This document shows, one piece after another, positions 25,927-35,184 of a stretch of 64,000 bases of DNA (positions within the stretch are counted from its first letter, which is position 1; each line of letters opens with the position of its first letter). A model generated the notes under the pieces. That model ran no database searches, was not told where the DNA came from, and was given only the letters and a program-made list of their open reading frames with translations. The DNA comes from an uncultured bacterium (GTDB taxonomy: Bacteria > Planctomycetota > GCA-002687715): positions 128,230 to 192,229 of the forward strand of contig CADEGH010000007.1 of NCBI GenBank assembly GCA_902826835.1. The letters are read 5' to 3'. Made by a program: the position numbers and the translations under genes.

Positions 25927-28005
25927 ATGGTGGTTCGTTCCGAGGGCGCCCTTCGTAGGTTGCTTTGCCTCCTCGGCTTTGCGGTCCTCGTAGCAGGATG
26001 CAGCGGCGGAGACGGTGACGACGATGTCCCCGTGAATTTGACAGTGACTTTCGCCCCGGCGGACACGACCACCTATGCCGCCTTCGGCGTCATATGCGTG
26101 CCCTTCACGGTCACCGGGATCCCGAACAGCGTCCTGGATCTCCTCGCGCAGTACCTGCTGGCTGGATCGACTATGCCGGCGGCCGCCACCCCGGCACCCG
26201 CCGGCCTTGGCAACGTGCCGCCGAGCTCCCCTCTCGTCGGGGTGATGCTCAACGCCAACGGCACGGCTACCGGAACTTTCTACTGGTACGCGGGAGCCGA
26301 TCTCGGATTCCTCCCCGCCCAGGTGCAGTTCTGCTTCACGCCCTTCGTGGCTGGCGCCGCTCAACCGGCCGCCTGCTCGACTGTGATTTCGTTCGGCGGC
26401 GGTGCCCCGGCGATGTCCAGCATGGGACCCGGAGCGGGAAGCGGCTCGAACGGTAACCCGTACGGCGGGACCGGTCGTGCGTTGCATTCGGCCACCATGG
26501 TCCGTCCGACGGTCGCTCCCGGTAGCGTGAAGGACCTGCTGGTCGCTGGTGGTTACAACGACGGTGCCAACCCCAACGCCTTCAATACCGGTGACCGGTT
26601 CGATTTCTCGGCGAACGGGGCCAACTACACGATCCCCTTCTCGGGCGACACTCAAGCTCGCCGCGTCCTGCACGGATCGTCCTTCTTCCTAGATCCGATG
26701 ACCGGCTTGGTCAAGGTCTTGGTGGCGGGCGGTGTGACCAACTACGATCCGCTGGGCGCCGCTCTGGTGAACCGCGTAGGCGGCGGCAACGACCTCGCGT
26801 CCGCTGCGGTCTACTGCTTCAGCCCGACCGAACAGGTCGTCGCCGTTTCCAACCTGGCTTCGACCCGCTTCGGCCATTCCGCAACGTGGACTCCGAGCAA
26901 CCAGGTCGTGATCCTCGGTGGTGCGACCTCAACCGCAAATCCCGTAGCCCTCTCCGGGATTTCCTCGATCGAACACTTCAACCCGGCGACCAATACCTTC
27001 GGGCCCGGCCCGAACAACGCCGGGCTGACGTTCCCCCGCGTGGAGCACGCGTCGACCCTCCTCGCCGACGGACGAGTCTTCGTCGCCGGCGGTTACGACC
27101 CGGCCAACCCCACGATGGCCCTCATGTGCGAGGTGTACGATCCGATCGCCGGGACCTCGGTCCTGGTGACCTCCGGGCCCCTCGGGGTTCGCGGGCACAC
27201 CGTGACCCGCCTTGCCAACGGCTGGGTCGTCATCGTCGGTGGTCGCCGACTCGACACGGGTGCGCCATCGAATCTCGCGTACGTCTACCGTCCGGAGGGT
27301 GGTGGGGCGTCGGGAGTTTTGGATGCACCCATCACGATGGACCGAGCTCGTGCGTTCCACTCGGCCACCCTGCTCGGCAACCGCAACGTGCTGATCTCGG
27401 GCGGTATCACGAGCGACGCCGCGAACCCGATGGAGCAGTTCACCACGAACTCGCAGATCTTCCGCGTTCCGGACTGCTTCTCCCCCGGCAATGTGACGGG
27501 CTTCGTCAGCGTGAATCCGCTGACCGTGCCCCGAGCCGAGCACTCCGCGGCCAACACCGACTGTGGCTCGGTTTTCGTGATCGGTGGTCGTAACAACGCC
27601 GGCATGACCCCGAACCTCAACTTCCTGGACAGCGTCGAGTTCTACGCCTTCAGCAATGCGGTTCCGATGGTGGCCAGCGCCAACACCTCCGCTTCCGGCC
27701 AAGGCGCCGGCACGGTGGCCATTAACTTCAACGTGACGGATGCCAACAACGACGGTGGTTACGTGGTGGTCCGCTACCGCACCACGATCGGGTCCGGTCC
27801 GTGGAGCCACGCCACGATCAGTTCCCAGACGCCCTCCTCGTTGCCCGGCAACTTCCCGAACCACGAAGTCTGTGTCGGCAACGTGACGTTCATCTGGAAC
27901 TTCGCCGCGGACGGCGTCGGCGCCATGACCCCGGTCGAGATCCAGTTGATCCCGTTCGGCGCGGTCATCGGAACCCCGATGCAGTTCCTCGCCGCCACTC
28001 CCTGA
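25927..28005 (+). CDS. Kelch-repeat beta-propeller lipoprotein
   Basis: A 692-residue lipoprotein of unknown function. The ATG at 25927 has a strong GGGAGG site six bases upstream; the signal peptide ends in VLVAGC, making Cys25 the lipidated residue. The middle carries Kelch/galactose-oxidase-like repeats (HSATLLGNRNVLISGG, EHASTLLADGRVFVAGG), each blade with a Gly-Gly pair, forming a propeller. The N-terminal 150 and C-terminal 120 residues look like beta-sandwich domains. Codon choice is strongly biased (many AAC, GGT, ATC), suggesting high expression. With its own candidate promoter, leader and terminator it seems monocistronic. A binding role at the cell surface is inferred. Confidence 0.75.
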   Translation: MVVRSEGALRRLLCLLGFAVLVAGCSGGDGDDDVPVNLTVTFAPADTTTYAAFGVICVPFTVTGIPNSVLDLLAQYLLAGSTMPAAATPAPAGLGNVPPSSPLVGVMLNANGTATGTFYWYAGADLGFLPAQVQFCFTPFVAGAAQPAACSTVISFGGGAPAMSSMGPGAGSGSNGNPYGGTGRALHSATMVRPTVAPGSVKDLLVAGGYNDGANPNAFNTGDRFDFSANGANYTIPFSGDTQARRVLHGSSFFLDPMTGLVKVLVAGGVTNYDPLGAALVNRVGGGNDLASAAVYCFSPTEQVVAVSNLASTRFGHSATWTPSNQVVILGGATSTANPVALSGISSIEHFNPATNTFGPGPNNAGLTFPRVEHASTLLADGRVFVAGGYDPANPTMALMCEVYDPIAGTSVLVTSGPLGVRGHTVTRLANGWVVIVGGRRLDTGAPSNLAYVYRPEGGGASGVLDAPITMDRARAFHSATLLGNRNVLISGGITSDAANPMEQFTTNSQIFRVPDCFSPGNVTGFVSVNPLTVPRAEHSAANTDCGSVFVIGGRNNAGMTPNLNFLDSVEFYAFSNAVPMVASANTSASGQGAGTVAINFNVTDANNDGGYVVVRYRTTIGSGPWSHATISSQTPSSLPGNFPNHEVCVGNVTFIWNFAADGVGAMTPVEIQLIPFGAVIGTPMQFLAATP

Positions 28006-28028
28006 TCCTGCGGGATCCGGTTGGAAAT

Positions 28029-28064
28029 CGAGCTCGGCCCGCGTGGCCGGGCTCGTTTCGTTTT
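28029..28064 (+). terminator. Intrinsic terminator after the Kelch lipoprotein gene
   Basis: CGAGCTCGGCC (28029-28039) pairs over 11 bp (one T-G pair) with GGCCGGGCTCG (28045-28055) around a 5-nt loop. It is followed by TTTCGTTTT. It sits 24 bp after the Kelch stop and ahead of glyS, so the two genes are separate units. Confidence 0.8.
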
Positions 28065-28123
28065 ATCGTGGCATGATGCGCGCGCGGGGCCCCTCACGGC
28101 CCCCTGAACCAAGGATGAGATCG

Positions 28124-29455
28124 ATGGCCACTCAGGAGCGGATGGAACAACTGGTCGCCCTCTGCAAGCGGAGAGGGTTCGTTTTTCAGTCGAGCGAGAT
28201 TTACGGCGGACTCAAGTCGTGTTGGGACTACGGCCCGCTCGGGGTCGAACTCAAACGCAACGTGAAGGAAGCCTGGTGGCGCAGCATGGTGCGCCGACGA
28301 TCCGATATCGTCGGAATCGACTGTTCCATCCTGATGCATCCCAAAGTCTGGGAAACGTCCGGGCACGTGGCGGGCTTCAACGACCCGATGGTCGACTGCA
28401 AACTGTGCAAGGCCCGATTCCGCGCCGACACCATCGAAAACCAGAACTGCCCGAAGAAGCCTAGCCTGCGCCCCGGTCAATGCGAAGGCGAACTGACCGC
28501 TCCTCGGCAGTTCAATCTCATGTTCAAGACCCACATGGGGCCGATCGACGACGCTTCCGCGGTGGTCTATCTGCGACCGGAAACCGCGCAGGGCATCTTT
28601 GTCAACTTCAAGAACGTCGTCGACACCTCACGCGTGAAGCCTCCGTTCGGGATCGCCCAGCAGGGGAAGAGCTTCCGCAACGAAATCGTCACCGAGAACT
28701 TCATCTTCCGAAGCCGGGAATTCGAGCAGATGGAGATGGAGTTCTTCGTGCCGCCGACGGACGGAATGAAGTGGTACGAGTACTGGCGTGACGAGCGTTA
28801 CCGCTGGTTTACCGATCTCGGAATCCAGCCCGAAAATCTGCGCCTTCGCGAACACGCCTCCGATGAACTCGCCCACTACAGCGCGGCCTGCTCGGACGTG
28901 GAGTACCAATTCCCGTTCGGCTGGAAGGAGCTGGAGGGAATTGCCAACCGAACCGACTTCGATCTCAAGCGTCACTCGGAGGCCACCGGCAAGGATCTCG
29001 CCTGGTTCGATGCCACCACGCGGGAGCGTTACATCCCCCATGTGGTGGAGCCAGCGCTTGGAGTGGATCGCGCTTGCCTGGCCTTCCTTTGCGAGGCGTT
29101 CACCGAAGACGAAATCGAAGGTGAAAAGCGCACGGTCCTGCGCTTCCACCCTTCCCTCGCCCCGATCAAAGCCGGCATCTTTCCACTCGTGAAAAAGGAC
29201 GGACTCGCGGACCTCGCCGAGTCGATCGAAACCGAACTGAAACGTGAGTTCGCGGTGTTTTACGACGAGAGCGGAGCCATCGGGCGTCGGTACCGCCGCC
29301 AGGATGAGTGTGGCACGCCGTTTGGGATCACCATCGACTACCAGAGCAAAGACGACGGTACGGTCACCATGAGACACCGCGACTCCTGCCGTCAGGAGCG
29401 TCTCCCGATCGCCCAACTGCGCAATTGGCTGCGTGATCAGCTTCTCGGCGCCTGA
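28124..29455 (+). CDS. glyS: Glycyl-tRNA synthetase, single-chain (alpha2) type
   Basis: It charges tRNA-Gly with glycine. The 443-residue protein is the homodimeric class II form rather than the alpha2beta2 GlyQ/GlyS form. It starts with RGFVFQSSEIYGG and YGPLGVELKRN, has the Cys pair DCKLCKARF, motif 2 (QGKSFRNEI, then REFEQMEMEFF) and motif 3 near LGVDRACLAFL. The C-terminal anticodon-binding domain includes TVTMRHRDS. The ATG at 28124 has AAGGATGAG just upstream; an ATG at 28115 in the same frame would add three residues. It lies after the terminator of the Kelch gene. Confidence 0.95.
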   Translation: MATQERMEQLVALCKRRGFVFQSSEIYGGLKSCWDYGPLGVELKRNVKEAWWRSMVRRRSDIVGIDCSILMHPKVWETSGHVAGFNDPMVDCKLCKARFRADTIENQNCPKKPSLRPGQCEGELTAPRQFNLMFKTHMGPIDDASAVVYLRPETAQGIFVNFKNVVDTSRVKPPFGIAQQGKSFRNEIVTENFIFRSREFEQMEMEFFVPPTDGMKWYEYWRDERYRWFTDLGIQPENLRLREHASDELAHYSAACSDVEYQFPFGWKELEGIANRTDFDLKRHSEATGKDLAWFDATTRERYIPHVVEPALGVDRACLAFLCEAFTEDEIEGEKRTVLRFHPSLAPIKAGIFPLVKKDGLADLAESIETELKREFAVFYDESGAIGRRYRRQDECGTPFGITIDYQSKDDGTVTMRHRDSCRQERLPIAQLRNWLRDQLLGA

Positions 29456-29512
29456 GCCTCGGGAACTGACTCGCGCACGGCCTGCTCGGAGTTCTATCGT
29501 CCCCCGGGCCGA

Positions 29513-30280
29513 TCAGAGCGGGCTGGTGCGTGCAGTACGAGACTCGGCGTATCGCCCCGCGGCTTCCACGTGGCTACGGAAAAGGGCGAGATTGAAGTCG
29601 AGATTGGGAACCAGGAGCTCAGGGTGCCACTGCACTCCGAGCGCGTACCCACCCTCGACCTTCTCGATTCCCTCGACCACCCCGTCCTTCGCCACCGCGT
29701 TGACCACAAAGCCCGGCGCCACCGCCTTGACCGCTTGATGGTGATAGGAGTTGATCCAGACTTCCGCCTCCCCCACGATCGCCTTCAACTTCGAGTTGGG
29801 CGTCACCGCGATAGAGTGGGTCGTCCACTCCTCGGCGGTGTCTTGGAAGTGTCGGTAGCAGTGCTCACCCGCCTGCGCGTGGATGTCCTGCCAGAGGCTT
29901 CCTCCGGCAGCGACGTTCAAGATTTGATGACCGCGGCACACTCCGAAGATCGGGAGTTGTTCGGCCAAGCTGCGACGCACGAGGTGCAATTCGGTGATGT
30001 CGCGCAGAGGATCGACCCCGCCGAGCTTCTTGTGTGGTTCTTCGCCGTAGTGACGAGGATGGACGTCCAATCCGCCCGGCACGAGTAGCCCGTCCAAGAG
30101 CTCGAACTGGGCGTCCAGGACGCTCCGCTCCTGGGTGAGCGGAAGAATGAGTGGAGTCCCGCCGGCAGCTTCCACGGCTTCGCAATAGCTGATCGCCACG
30201 CCGTACCGCGGGTACGGTTTGTCGTGGTCAAAAAACGCGATCTTGCGGCTCGTGATACCGATGACGGGTCGTCGTGGCAT
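29513..30280 (-). CDS. Class I glutamine amidotransferase-like hydrolase (peptidase C26, PuuD-like)
   Basis: A 255-residue cytosolic enzyme of the gamma-glutamyl hydrolase family. It has the oxyanion loop VPGGLDVHPRHYGE, the nucleophile Cys in GVCRGHQ and the His-Glu pair in GVQWHPE; the triad is complete. Family members split gamma-glutamyl amides (for example gamma-glutamyl-GABA in putrescine breakdown), but no puu genes are nearby. It is the last gene of a minus-strand set and starts 1 bp after the radical SAM stop. A role in trimming a gamma-glutamylated intermediate made by the cluster is possible but unproven. Confidence 0.85.
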   Translation of the reverse strand: MPRRPVIGITSRKIAFFDHDKPYPRYGVAISYCEAVEAAGGTPLILPLTQERSVLDAQFELLDGLLVPGGLDVHPRHYGEEPHKKLGGVDPLRDITELHLVRRSLAEQLPIFGVCRGHQILNVAAGGSLWQDIHAQAGEHCYRHFQDTAEEWTTHSIAVTPNSKLKAIVGEAEVWINSYHHQAVKAVAPGFVVNAVAKDGVVEGIEKVEGGYALGVQWHPELLVPNLDFNLALFRSHVEAAGRYAESRTARTSPL

Positions 30281-30281
30281 T

Positions 30282-31388
30282 TCAGGATCCTGGTTTCGCG
30301 GTCGTCTTGGGCTTCTTCAAGAAGCCAGGCGTCTTGGCTGCCAAGCTCGCGACCTTGCCCACTCCTCGTCCTTCACAGGTGACGCAGGATTTGTAGGGGA
30401 TGGTCCGTTTCACGGTGTCCCTGCGCATTTGCCGGTAAGCCTGGCCATTCCAGACGGCGGCAAATCCTCCGGCCTCGAACATGTTTCCGAGGGACACTTT
30501 TTCGTCCATCTGGAGCGCGCAACACGGCGTCACGTTCCCGTCGACCGCCACGTACACCTGCACCCAGGGGTAGATGCAATCCGGACTTCGGCCTTCCGGA
30601 TTGAACTCCGGGGTATAGCGAACCTCGTAGAACGGAAGGAGGCCGATTACTTCTTCCAGATTGGTCTGCATGTCCCGCGATTGGGCGTGGGCATGAGCCT
30701 CGGCTAGAGCATCACGATACTGCTGCTTGCTCATCCCGCCGAGCAGTTCGCTTTCTCGCTCCTCGATGCCCACGAGATTGAGTGGACGGAAGTTGACGCG
30801 GCAGAGACCGAGCTCGCATCCGAGGTCGATCGCCTCCTTCATCTCGTGAAGGTTGTCGCGCCCGAGCACGTACTCGAACCCCACGTCCGGAGTCTCCTGT
30901 CCCCGTTCTTTCTTGAGCGCCTGGAGCTTTCGAATCCCCTCCACGATCACGGAGTGGTAGTCGGCCTTGCGCATCTTCACATAGGTGGGGGCGGTCGCCG
31001 CGTCGATGCTGACCCGCAGCGCGGAGAGGCCCGCATCCAGCGCCTTCTCGGCGAGTCTGGGCCCGATCGTCCAGTTGCTCGTGATGATCGTCTTGGCACC
31101 CCGATCACGGGCGTACGCGACCATCTTCCAGATATCGGGAGCCAGCGTCGGTTCCCCGTCCCCGGCAAAGGTGACTCGGGCGGGCTGAATCTGGTCAAAG
31201 ATGCCGTGAAACTGTTCGAGGCTCAGGCTCTTCGGGCGGAAAACGTTCTTCTCCCGCACACAAAACGAGCACTTGAGATTGCAGACCGTCGTGGGCTCGA
31301 TTTGCAAATGGACCGGGGTGTTTTTCGCCTTCTCCGGGCGAAGCAGCACCCCTAAGCCTGCTTTGACGAGATTCATTTTTGTTGGCAT
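30282..31388 (-). CDS. Radical SAM protein with C-terminal SPASM-like domain
   Basis: A 368-residue iron-sulfur enzyme. The radical SAM cluster motif is CNLKCSFC (Cys36, Cys40, Cys43; CxxxCxxC), followed by the SAM-binding region VTFAGDGEPTLAP. The C-terminal part has the SPASM-like pattern: Cys in PDCIYPW, GNVTPCCALQ and SCVTCEGRG, ligands for auxiliary Fe-S clusters. Such enzymes modify peptides, sugars or other small substrates by radical chemistry. No precursor peptide was found nearby. It lies between a GT4 glycosyltransferase gene and an amidotransferase gene in one apparent operon, so a glycan or glycoconjugate substrate is one possibility. Confidence 0.85.
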   Translation of the reverse strand: MPTKMNLVKAGLGVLLRPEKAKNTPVHLQIEPTTVCNLKCSFCVREKNVFRPKSLSLEQFHGIFDQIQPARVTFAGDGEPTLAPDIWKMVAYARDRGAKTIITSNWTIGPRLAEKALDAGLSALRVSIDAATAPTYVKMRKADYHSVIVEGIRKLQALKKERGQETPDVGFEYVLGRDNLHEMKEAIDLGCELGLCRVNFRPLNLVGIEERESELLGGMSKQQYRDALAEAHAHAQSRDMQTNLEEVIGLLPFYEVRYTPEFNPEGRSPDCIYPWVQVYVAVDGNVTPCCALQMDEKVSLGNMFEAGGFAAVWNGQAYRQMRRDTVKRTIPYKSCVTCEGRGVGKVASLAAKTPGFLKKPKTTAKPGS

Positions 31389-31430
31389 GGATCGAACCCT
31401 TCACGGCCGGGATTGCCGCGTGCAGCCATA

Positions 31431-32714
31431 CTATCCCCGGCTGGCCAAAGAGGGAGCGCGAGTCGGACGGTTTGCAAAAAACGTGGACCAGGCCTCCGGG
31501 GCCAGGCCGGCATAGGCCGGGAACACCCGGGCAGCCATGTCCGTCCAGGACCGACGGGCCCGCACTGCCCCAGGCCCCTTTGCGCCTTCGGACCTTCGGT
31601 CCGAATCCGAAGTCCGGCAAAAGTCCCGAATGGAGGCCGCGAGATCCGAGGCCGACCCCGCTTTGAATTGCCGGCCCACCGCGCAGTCCGCGACCAGTTC
31701 TCGATACCCTCCGACGTCGCTACCCAAAATGGGCTTCGCCATCGCCAGTGCCTCAAGAGGCTTGAGAGGGGTCACGAGCTCAGTGATGCGCTTCGAGTAG
31801 CGCGGGTAGACGAGCAGGTCGATCACGCTGTAGTAGGAGTCCACCTTCGCGTGCGGAACCCGCCCGGCGAACAGGACCCGATTGCCGAGCGCGAGATCCG
31901 TCGCCTTCTTCCGGGTGGCCTCCTCGTCCTCCCCGCCACCCACCAGCAGGAGGCGAAGATCCGGCAATTCGTTGGCCAAGAGCGCCATGGCCTCGACCAA
32001 GAGGGGCAATCCCTCGTAGCGAAAGAACGAGCCCACGAACCCGATGACAGTCTTCTCCGAAAGCCCCAGGTCCCGCGCGAGGCTTTCGTCGCGAGACAGA
32101 GGCTGGAAGCGGTCGGCGTCGACTCCGTTGGGCACGACCGAAATTTTGTCGGCGGCAATGCCGCGACCGATCAGATCGCGCTTCAGTCCGTCGCAAATCG
32201 TGACCACGTGGTCAGCTCGGCGACAGACCGAGGTTTCGAGGCGGCGGACCTGACGATAAACGAAGGAACCCTCCGAGAACTTCCCCTTGTCGACCGCATC
32301 ATCTTCCCAGAAGGCCCGGATCTCGTAGACGACGGGTATTCCGAGACTTCGGCCGGCTGCCAACGCCGCCTGCCCGTTGAACATCGGCGAGTGGGCGTGC
32401 AGCAGGGCCGGGCGAAAATCGCGCGCGACCTCGAGCACTCGATCCGTCACCGCTCGTGTCAAGATTCGCTCGCGCCAAAAGGGCACCTTCAATTGCCACC
32501 GATCCATGGCCGAGGCAGGCCAGGGCGTGCGATGGAAGCGAAGACCCTCCAACTCCTCGACCGGGGCTCCGAACTTGCGGTGGCGTGCCGACGAGACCAC
32601 TTCGGCATCCACTCCCAAACGCCGCTGCGTTTCGACAAGGTAGCGACTACGGATCGCGTAGCCGCTCATCTCGGGGATGGTGTGATCTTGGACGTGGAGT
32701 ACGCGGAAGCTCAT
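31431..32714 (-). CDS. Glycosyltransferase family 4 (GT-B fold)
   Basis: A 427-residue cytosolic glycosyltransferase. The N-terminal half has the GT4 pattern (VLHVQDHTIPEMSGYAIRSR, LLHAHSPMFNGQAALAAG). The C-terminal half has VVPNGVDADRF, VGSFFRYEGLPLLVEAMALL and the nucleotide-sugar region LVTPLKPLEALAMAKPIL. Activated-sugar donor and acceptor cannot be told from sequence. Its start lies 49 bp after the hydrolase-like gene, and the radical SAM gene follows 42 bp after its stop, so the genes are probably co-transcribed for making a cell-surface glycan. Confidence 0.88.
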   Translation of the reverse strand: MSFRVLHVQDHTIPEMSGYAIRSRYLVETQRRLGVDAEVVSSARHRKFGAPVEELEGLRFHRTPWPASAMDRWQLKVPFWRERILTRAVTDRVLEVARDFRPALLHAHSPMFNGQAALAAGRSLGIPVVYEIRAFWEDDAVDKGKFSEGSFVYRQVRRLETSVCRRADHVVTICDGLKRDLIGRGIAADKISVVPNGVDADRFQPLSRDESLARDLGLSEKTVIGFVGSFFRYEGLPLLVEAMALLANELPDLRLLLVGGGEDEEATRKKATDLALGNRVLFAGRVPHAKVDSYYSVIDLLVYPRYSKRITELVTPLKPLEALAMAKPILGSDVGGYRELVADCAVGRQFKAGSASDLAASIRDFCRTSDSDRRSEGAKGPGAVRARRSWTDMAARVFPAYAGLAPEAWSTFFANRPTRAPSLASRG

Positions 32715-32763
32715 AAGCCGATTCGATTCCTATCGTCCGGCCGCTCGGCCGTGCTGGACGTTC

Positions 32764-34269
32764 TCACTTCGGCTCGGCGGAAGGAAGTTCAAAAAACTCC
32801 CGGACAAAAGCTTCCAAAAGGGGCAACAAGTCCGGGTGCCTTTCGCCGTCCGCTCCCGAAAAGTCGTGGTTGGCGCCTTCGAGCAGTCGAGACCTCGAGA
32901 CCTTGGAGGTGGAAAAAAGAGTAGCGCTGGGCAGAAGGGCCCGATCCGCGGCAGTGATCGATTGATCCTCTTCACCATGAAGAATCATCAGCGGTATGTC
33001 GGCGTCGGCGACTTCGGACATGGGGTCGATCGCGAGCAGGTCGCGAAGTAGCCGTTCTGGTCCCGCCGCAGCATCCAGCTCACGCTGGCGAACCTTGGTG
33101 AGGCTCTCCGCCAGGGCCGCCTGCGCCTCCACGATGCCGTCTTCGACCTCTCCGCGAGCCCGCAGGTCGCGAGCCAGTCGCTCCAGTAGGACATTCTCAA
33201 GCTTGCGCATGGGAAGCCCGAGCAGGAACGCACCGCGTAGGCCGCGTGCGCGTCCGCCCTTCGCGAGAGCGAGGGCGAGGTAAGCGCCCTCCCCGTGGCC
33301 CAAAATCCCGACCCTCCGAGGCTCGACTCCGGGAAATGAACGGAGGAGATCCAACGCCTTGCCAGCATCGTCGGCGAGCGCCGAGAGCGGCAACGAACCC
33401 GCGCCACCGTCCCGTCTGGCAAATCGAAGCGTAATGCGTCCGCGTTTGGCCCAGGCATGCGCCAAGTCCCGAAGCAGCGGACGATTTGCCGCATCGGCGC
33501 GCACGCTGTCGACACCTCGTCCCAAGGCGTCGCCGAGAAGCAGGATTCCCGGGGCATCGACCGGACACGGCTCGGGCCGGGTGACCATCGCCGCAACTTC
33601 GGCCCCGTCCAAACGAAGAACGACGGACTCCTCCACCACACCTTCGGGCAGAGGCGCCGCTGGAGTGGCCAATCCGGAGATCTCAAGTCCAGCCGCGCCG
33701 CCGATCACGAGTCGCTGAAACCGCGCATCGGAAGTGAGCTCGACGGTGGTCTCGCCGGTCGGCAATTCCAGGCGCCGCCGAGTTGGCGACAATGCCCGGA
33801 TTTCCGGTTGGACCGTCGACTCCGACGCCAGCACGAACAGCCTTAGCAGGCCTTTGTCCTCGCGCATCAGGAGCGGAATGAGCAACTCCGGGGAAGTCGG
33901 ATCGACGATTCCCCGCACCGACTGGGTCGGGATGTCCCGCGATCTCGAACCCAAGGGACCCTGTTCACGCAACGAGAATCCCGATTCCGCCCGTTGGAAC
34001 CGAACTCTGCCCACGAGCACATCCGGCGATCGTTTGCGAACCTCCCGCTCGTAGAACAGGAGCCAGCCCTGTTCGTCACTGCGAACCGTCGCCGTCACGA
34101 TGACGTCCTGCCCCTCGTGCCGCAGGTTGGTCTCGGTGTCTGACCAGCGCAGCTCGGAAGTACCGAGGGACTCTCCTCCGCGGTAACGATGGAGTTTCAA
34201 TTCCTGGGCGAACCCGCTCACCTCGAGCAGAGTTCCCGCCATGATGAAGTGAACAAGAAGCCGGAGCAT
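32764..34269 (-). CDS. Secreted alpha/beta-hydrolase-fold protein lacking the nucleophile
   Basis: A 501-residue exported protein (signal peptide ending near SGFAQEL; AGGGA site seven bases before the ATG). The C-terminal 280 residues have the dienelactone hydrolase/esterase fold: LLLGDALGRGVDS, the nucleophile elbow ILGHGEGAYLALAL, the acid loop MILHGEEDQSI and the histidine in EGANHDFSG. The elbow is normally GHSxG; here the Ser position is Gly326, so ordinary esterase activity is not expected. The first 220 residues are a beta-rich domain. First gene of the minus-strand set with GT4, radical SAM and amidotransferase genes. Confidence 0.72.
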   Translation of the reverse strand: MLRLLVHFIMAGTLLEVSGFAQELKLHRYRGGESLGTSELRWSDTETNLRHEGQDVIVTATVRSDEQGWLLFYEREVRKRSPDVLVGRVRFQRAESGFSLREQGPLGSRSRDIPTQSVRGIVDPTSPELLIPLLMREDKGLLRLFVLASESTVQPEIRALSPTRRRLELPTGETTVELTSDARFQRLVIGGAAGLEISGLATPAAPLPEGVVEESVVLRLDGAEVAAMVTRPEPCPVDAPGILLLGDALGRGVDSVRADAANRPLLRDLAHAWAKRGRITLRFARRDGGAGSLPLSALADDAGKALDLLRSFPGVEPRRVGILGHGEGAYLALALAKGGRARGLRGAFLLGLPMRKLENVLLERLARDLRARGEVEDGIVEAQAALAESLTKVRQRELDAAAGPERLLRDLLAIDPMSEVADADIPLMILHGEEDQSITAADRALLPSATLFSTSKVSRSRLLEGANHDFSGADGERHPDLLPLLEAFVREFFELPSAEPK

Positions 34270-34314
34270 GGGATTTCCCTATTGAGCGGATGTCCGTCCT
34301 TTCCATGATAGCGC

Positions 34315-35184
34315 GTGAAATCCGGAAGTCCGACCACCCACCTCGCCGTCCTGTTCGCCGCTCTCCTTGGGAGCTGCGCCACCCCCCCCCGCATTGCTCC
34401 CGGAGCTTCGCTTGAAGCCGGCCTTGCGTCGCTCGGCACCGTCGAGGTCGCCCCGCCCGCGGGTCCCGAAGTTCGCGGCACGATCGTAGTCCTCGCCGAC
34501 CTGCATCCGCTTCACGGTGGCATCCTGCGATCCCGGGACGAGTTCTACGGCGTGCGAAGAGATCTCGCGGAAGCCGTGGAATGGTTGATCGAACAAGAGT
34601 TCACCCTCCTCGGCTGCGAGTGGAAGTCGGGGCCCCTTCCCGATGACGCCACCGCGAACGCCCATCGGGAAGCCTACGCGCGCGCGATCCAGGAACACGA
34701 CGACGTGAACGCCTGGACCCTCTATCAGCCGATTCGCTTGGAGCAGCAGTTCCAAGCTCGGCTGCTCGTGATCGGAGTCGAAGATCCGGAGCTCTACGAC
34801 CGGGATGTGGCGCGGCTACGCGAGCTGCGCGACCTGGCCCTGGACGACGAGAAGAGCCCGGAGATGGTCGCCCGCAAGCGGCGACTCGAAGCGTCGATCC
34901 GCGCCCAGTCGAACGCACGCGGTGAACGAGCCGCCGAGATTCTCGTGCAAGCCATGGAAGCGCGAGGCTTCGAGCGTGCCGCGCTCTTGCTCGGGCGCGC
35001 GCACACCGACGCCGCGGTCAAGACTCTCGCGAGCGCCGGCTACCGCGTGCTCCGGTTCGAATCGCATGCGGTCCGGTCATGGATCGAGTCCAAGGGGCGA
35101 TCAGGCCGCGTTGCCCTCGCACTCGATCCGCGGTTTGGAGCGCGCGATGTCGTTCAGAGCCGCGACCAAGTCCTCGGTGGCTGA
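34315..35184 (+). CDS. Lipoprotein with ChaN/TraB-like features
   Basis: A 289-residue predicted lipoprotein starting with GTG; the signal peptide ends in LLGSC (Cys21). The body has VVLADLHPLHGG near the N-terminus and LLLGRAHTDAAVKTLASAGY near the C-terminus. This pair of His-containing motifs recalls the erythromycin esterase/ChaN/TraB superfamily, but the match is weak and no function can be assigned. It diverges from the hydrolase-like gene (45-bp gap). Its last 28 codons overlap the 3' end of the convergent TIM-barrel gene by 84 bp. Confidence 0.6.
   Translation: MKSGSPTTHLAVLFAALLGSCATPPRIAPGASLEAGLASLGTVEVAPPAGPEVRGTIVVLADLHPLHGGILRSRDEFYGVRRDLAEAVEWLIEQEFTLLGCEWKSGPLPDDATANAHREAYARAIQEHDDVNAWTLYQPIRLEQQFQARLLVIGVEDPELYDRDVARLRELRDLALDDEKSPEMVARKRRLEASIRAQSNARGERAAEILVQAMEARGFERAALLLGRAHTDAAVKTLASAGYRVLRFESHAVRSWIESKGRSGRVALALDPRFGARDVVQSRDQVLGG

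Noticed and set aside
28071..28086. TGGCATGATGCGCGC as a sigma-54 promoter before glyS
   Set aside because: GG and GC are correctly spaced, but the -12 region lacks the TTGC consensus and no sigma-54 activator gene is nearby.
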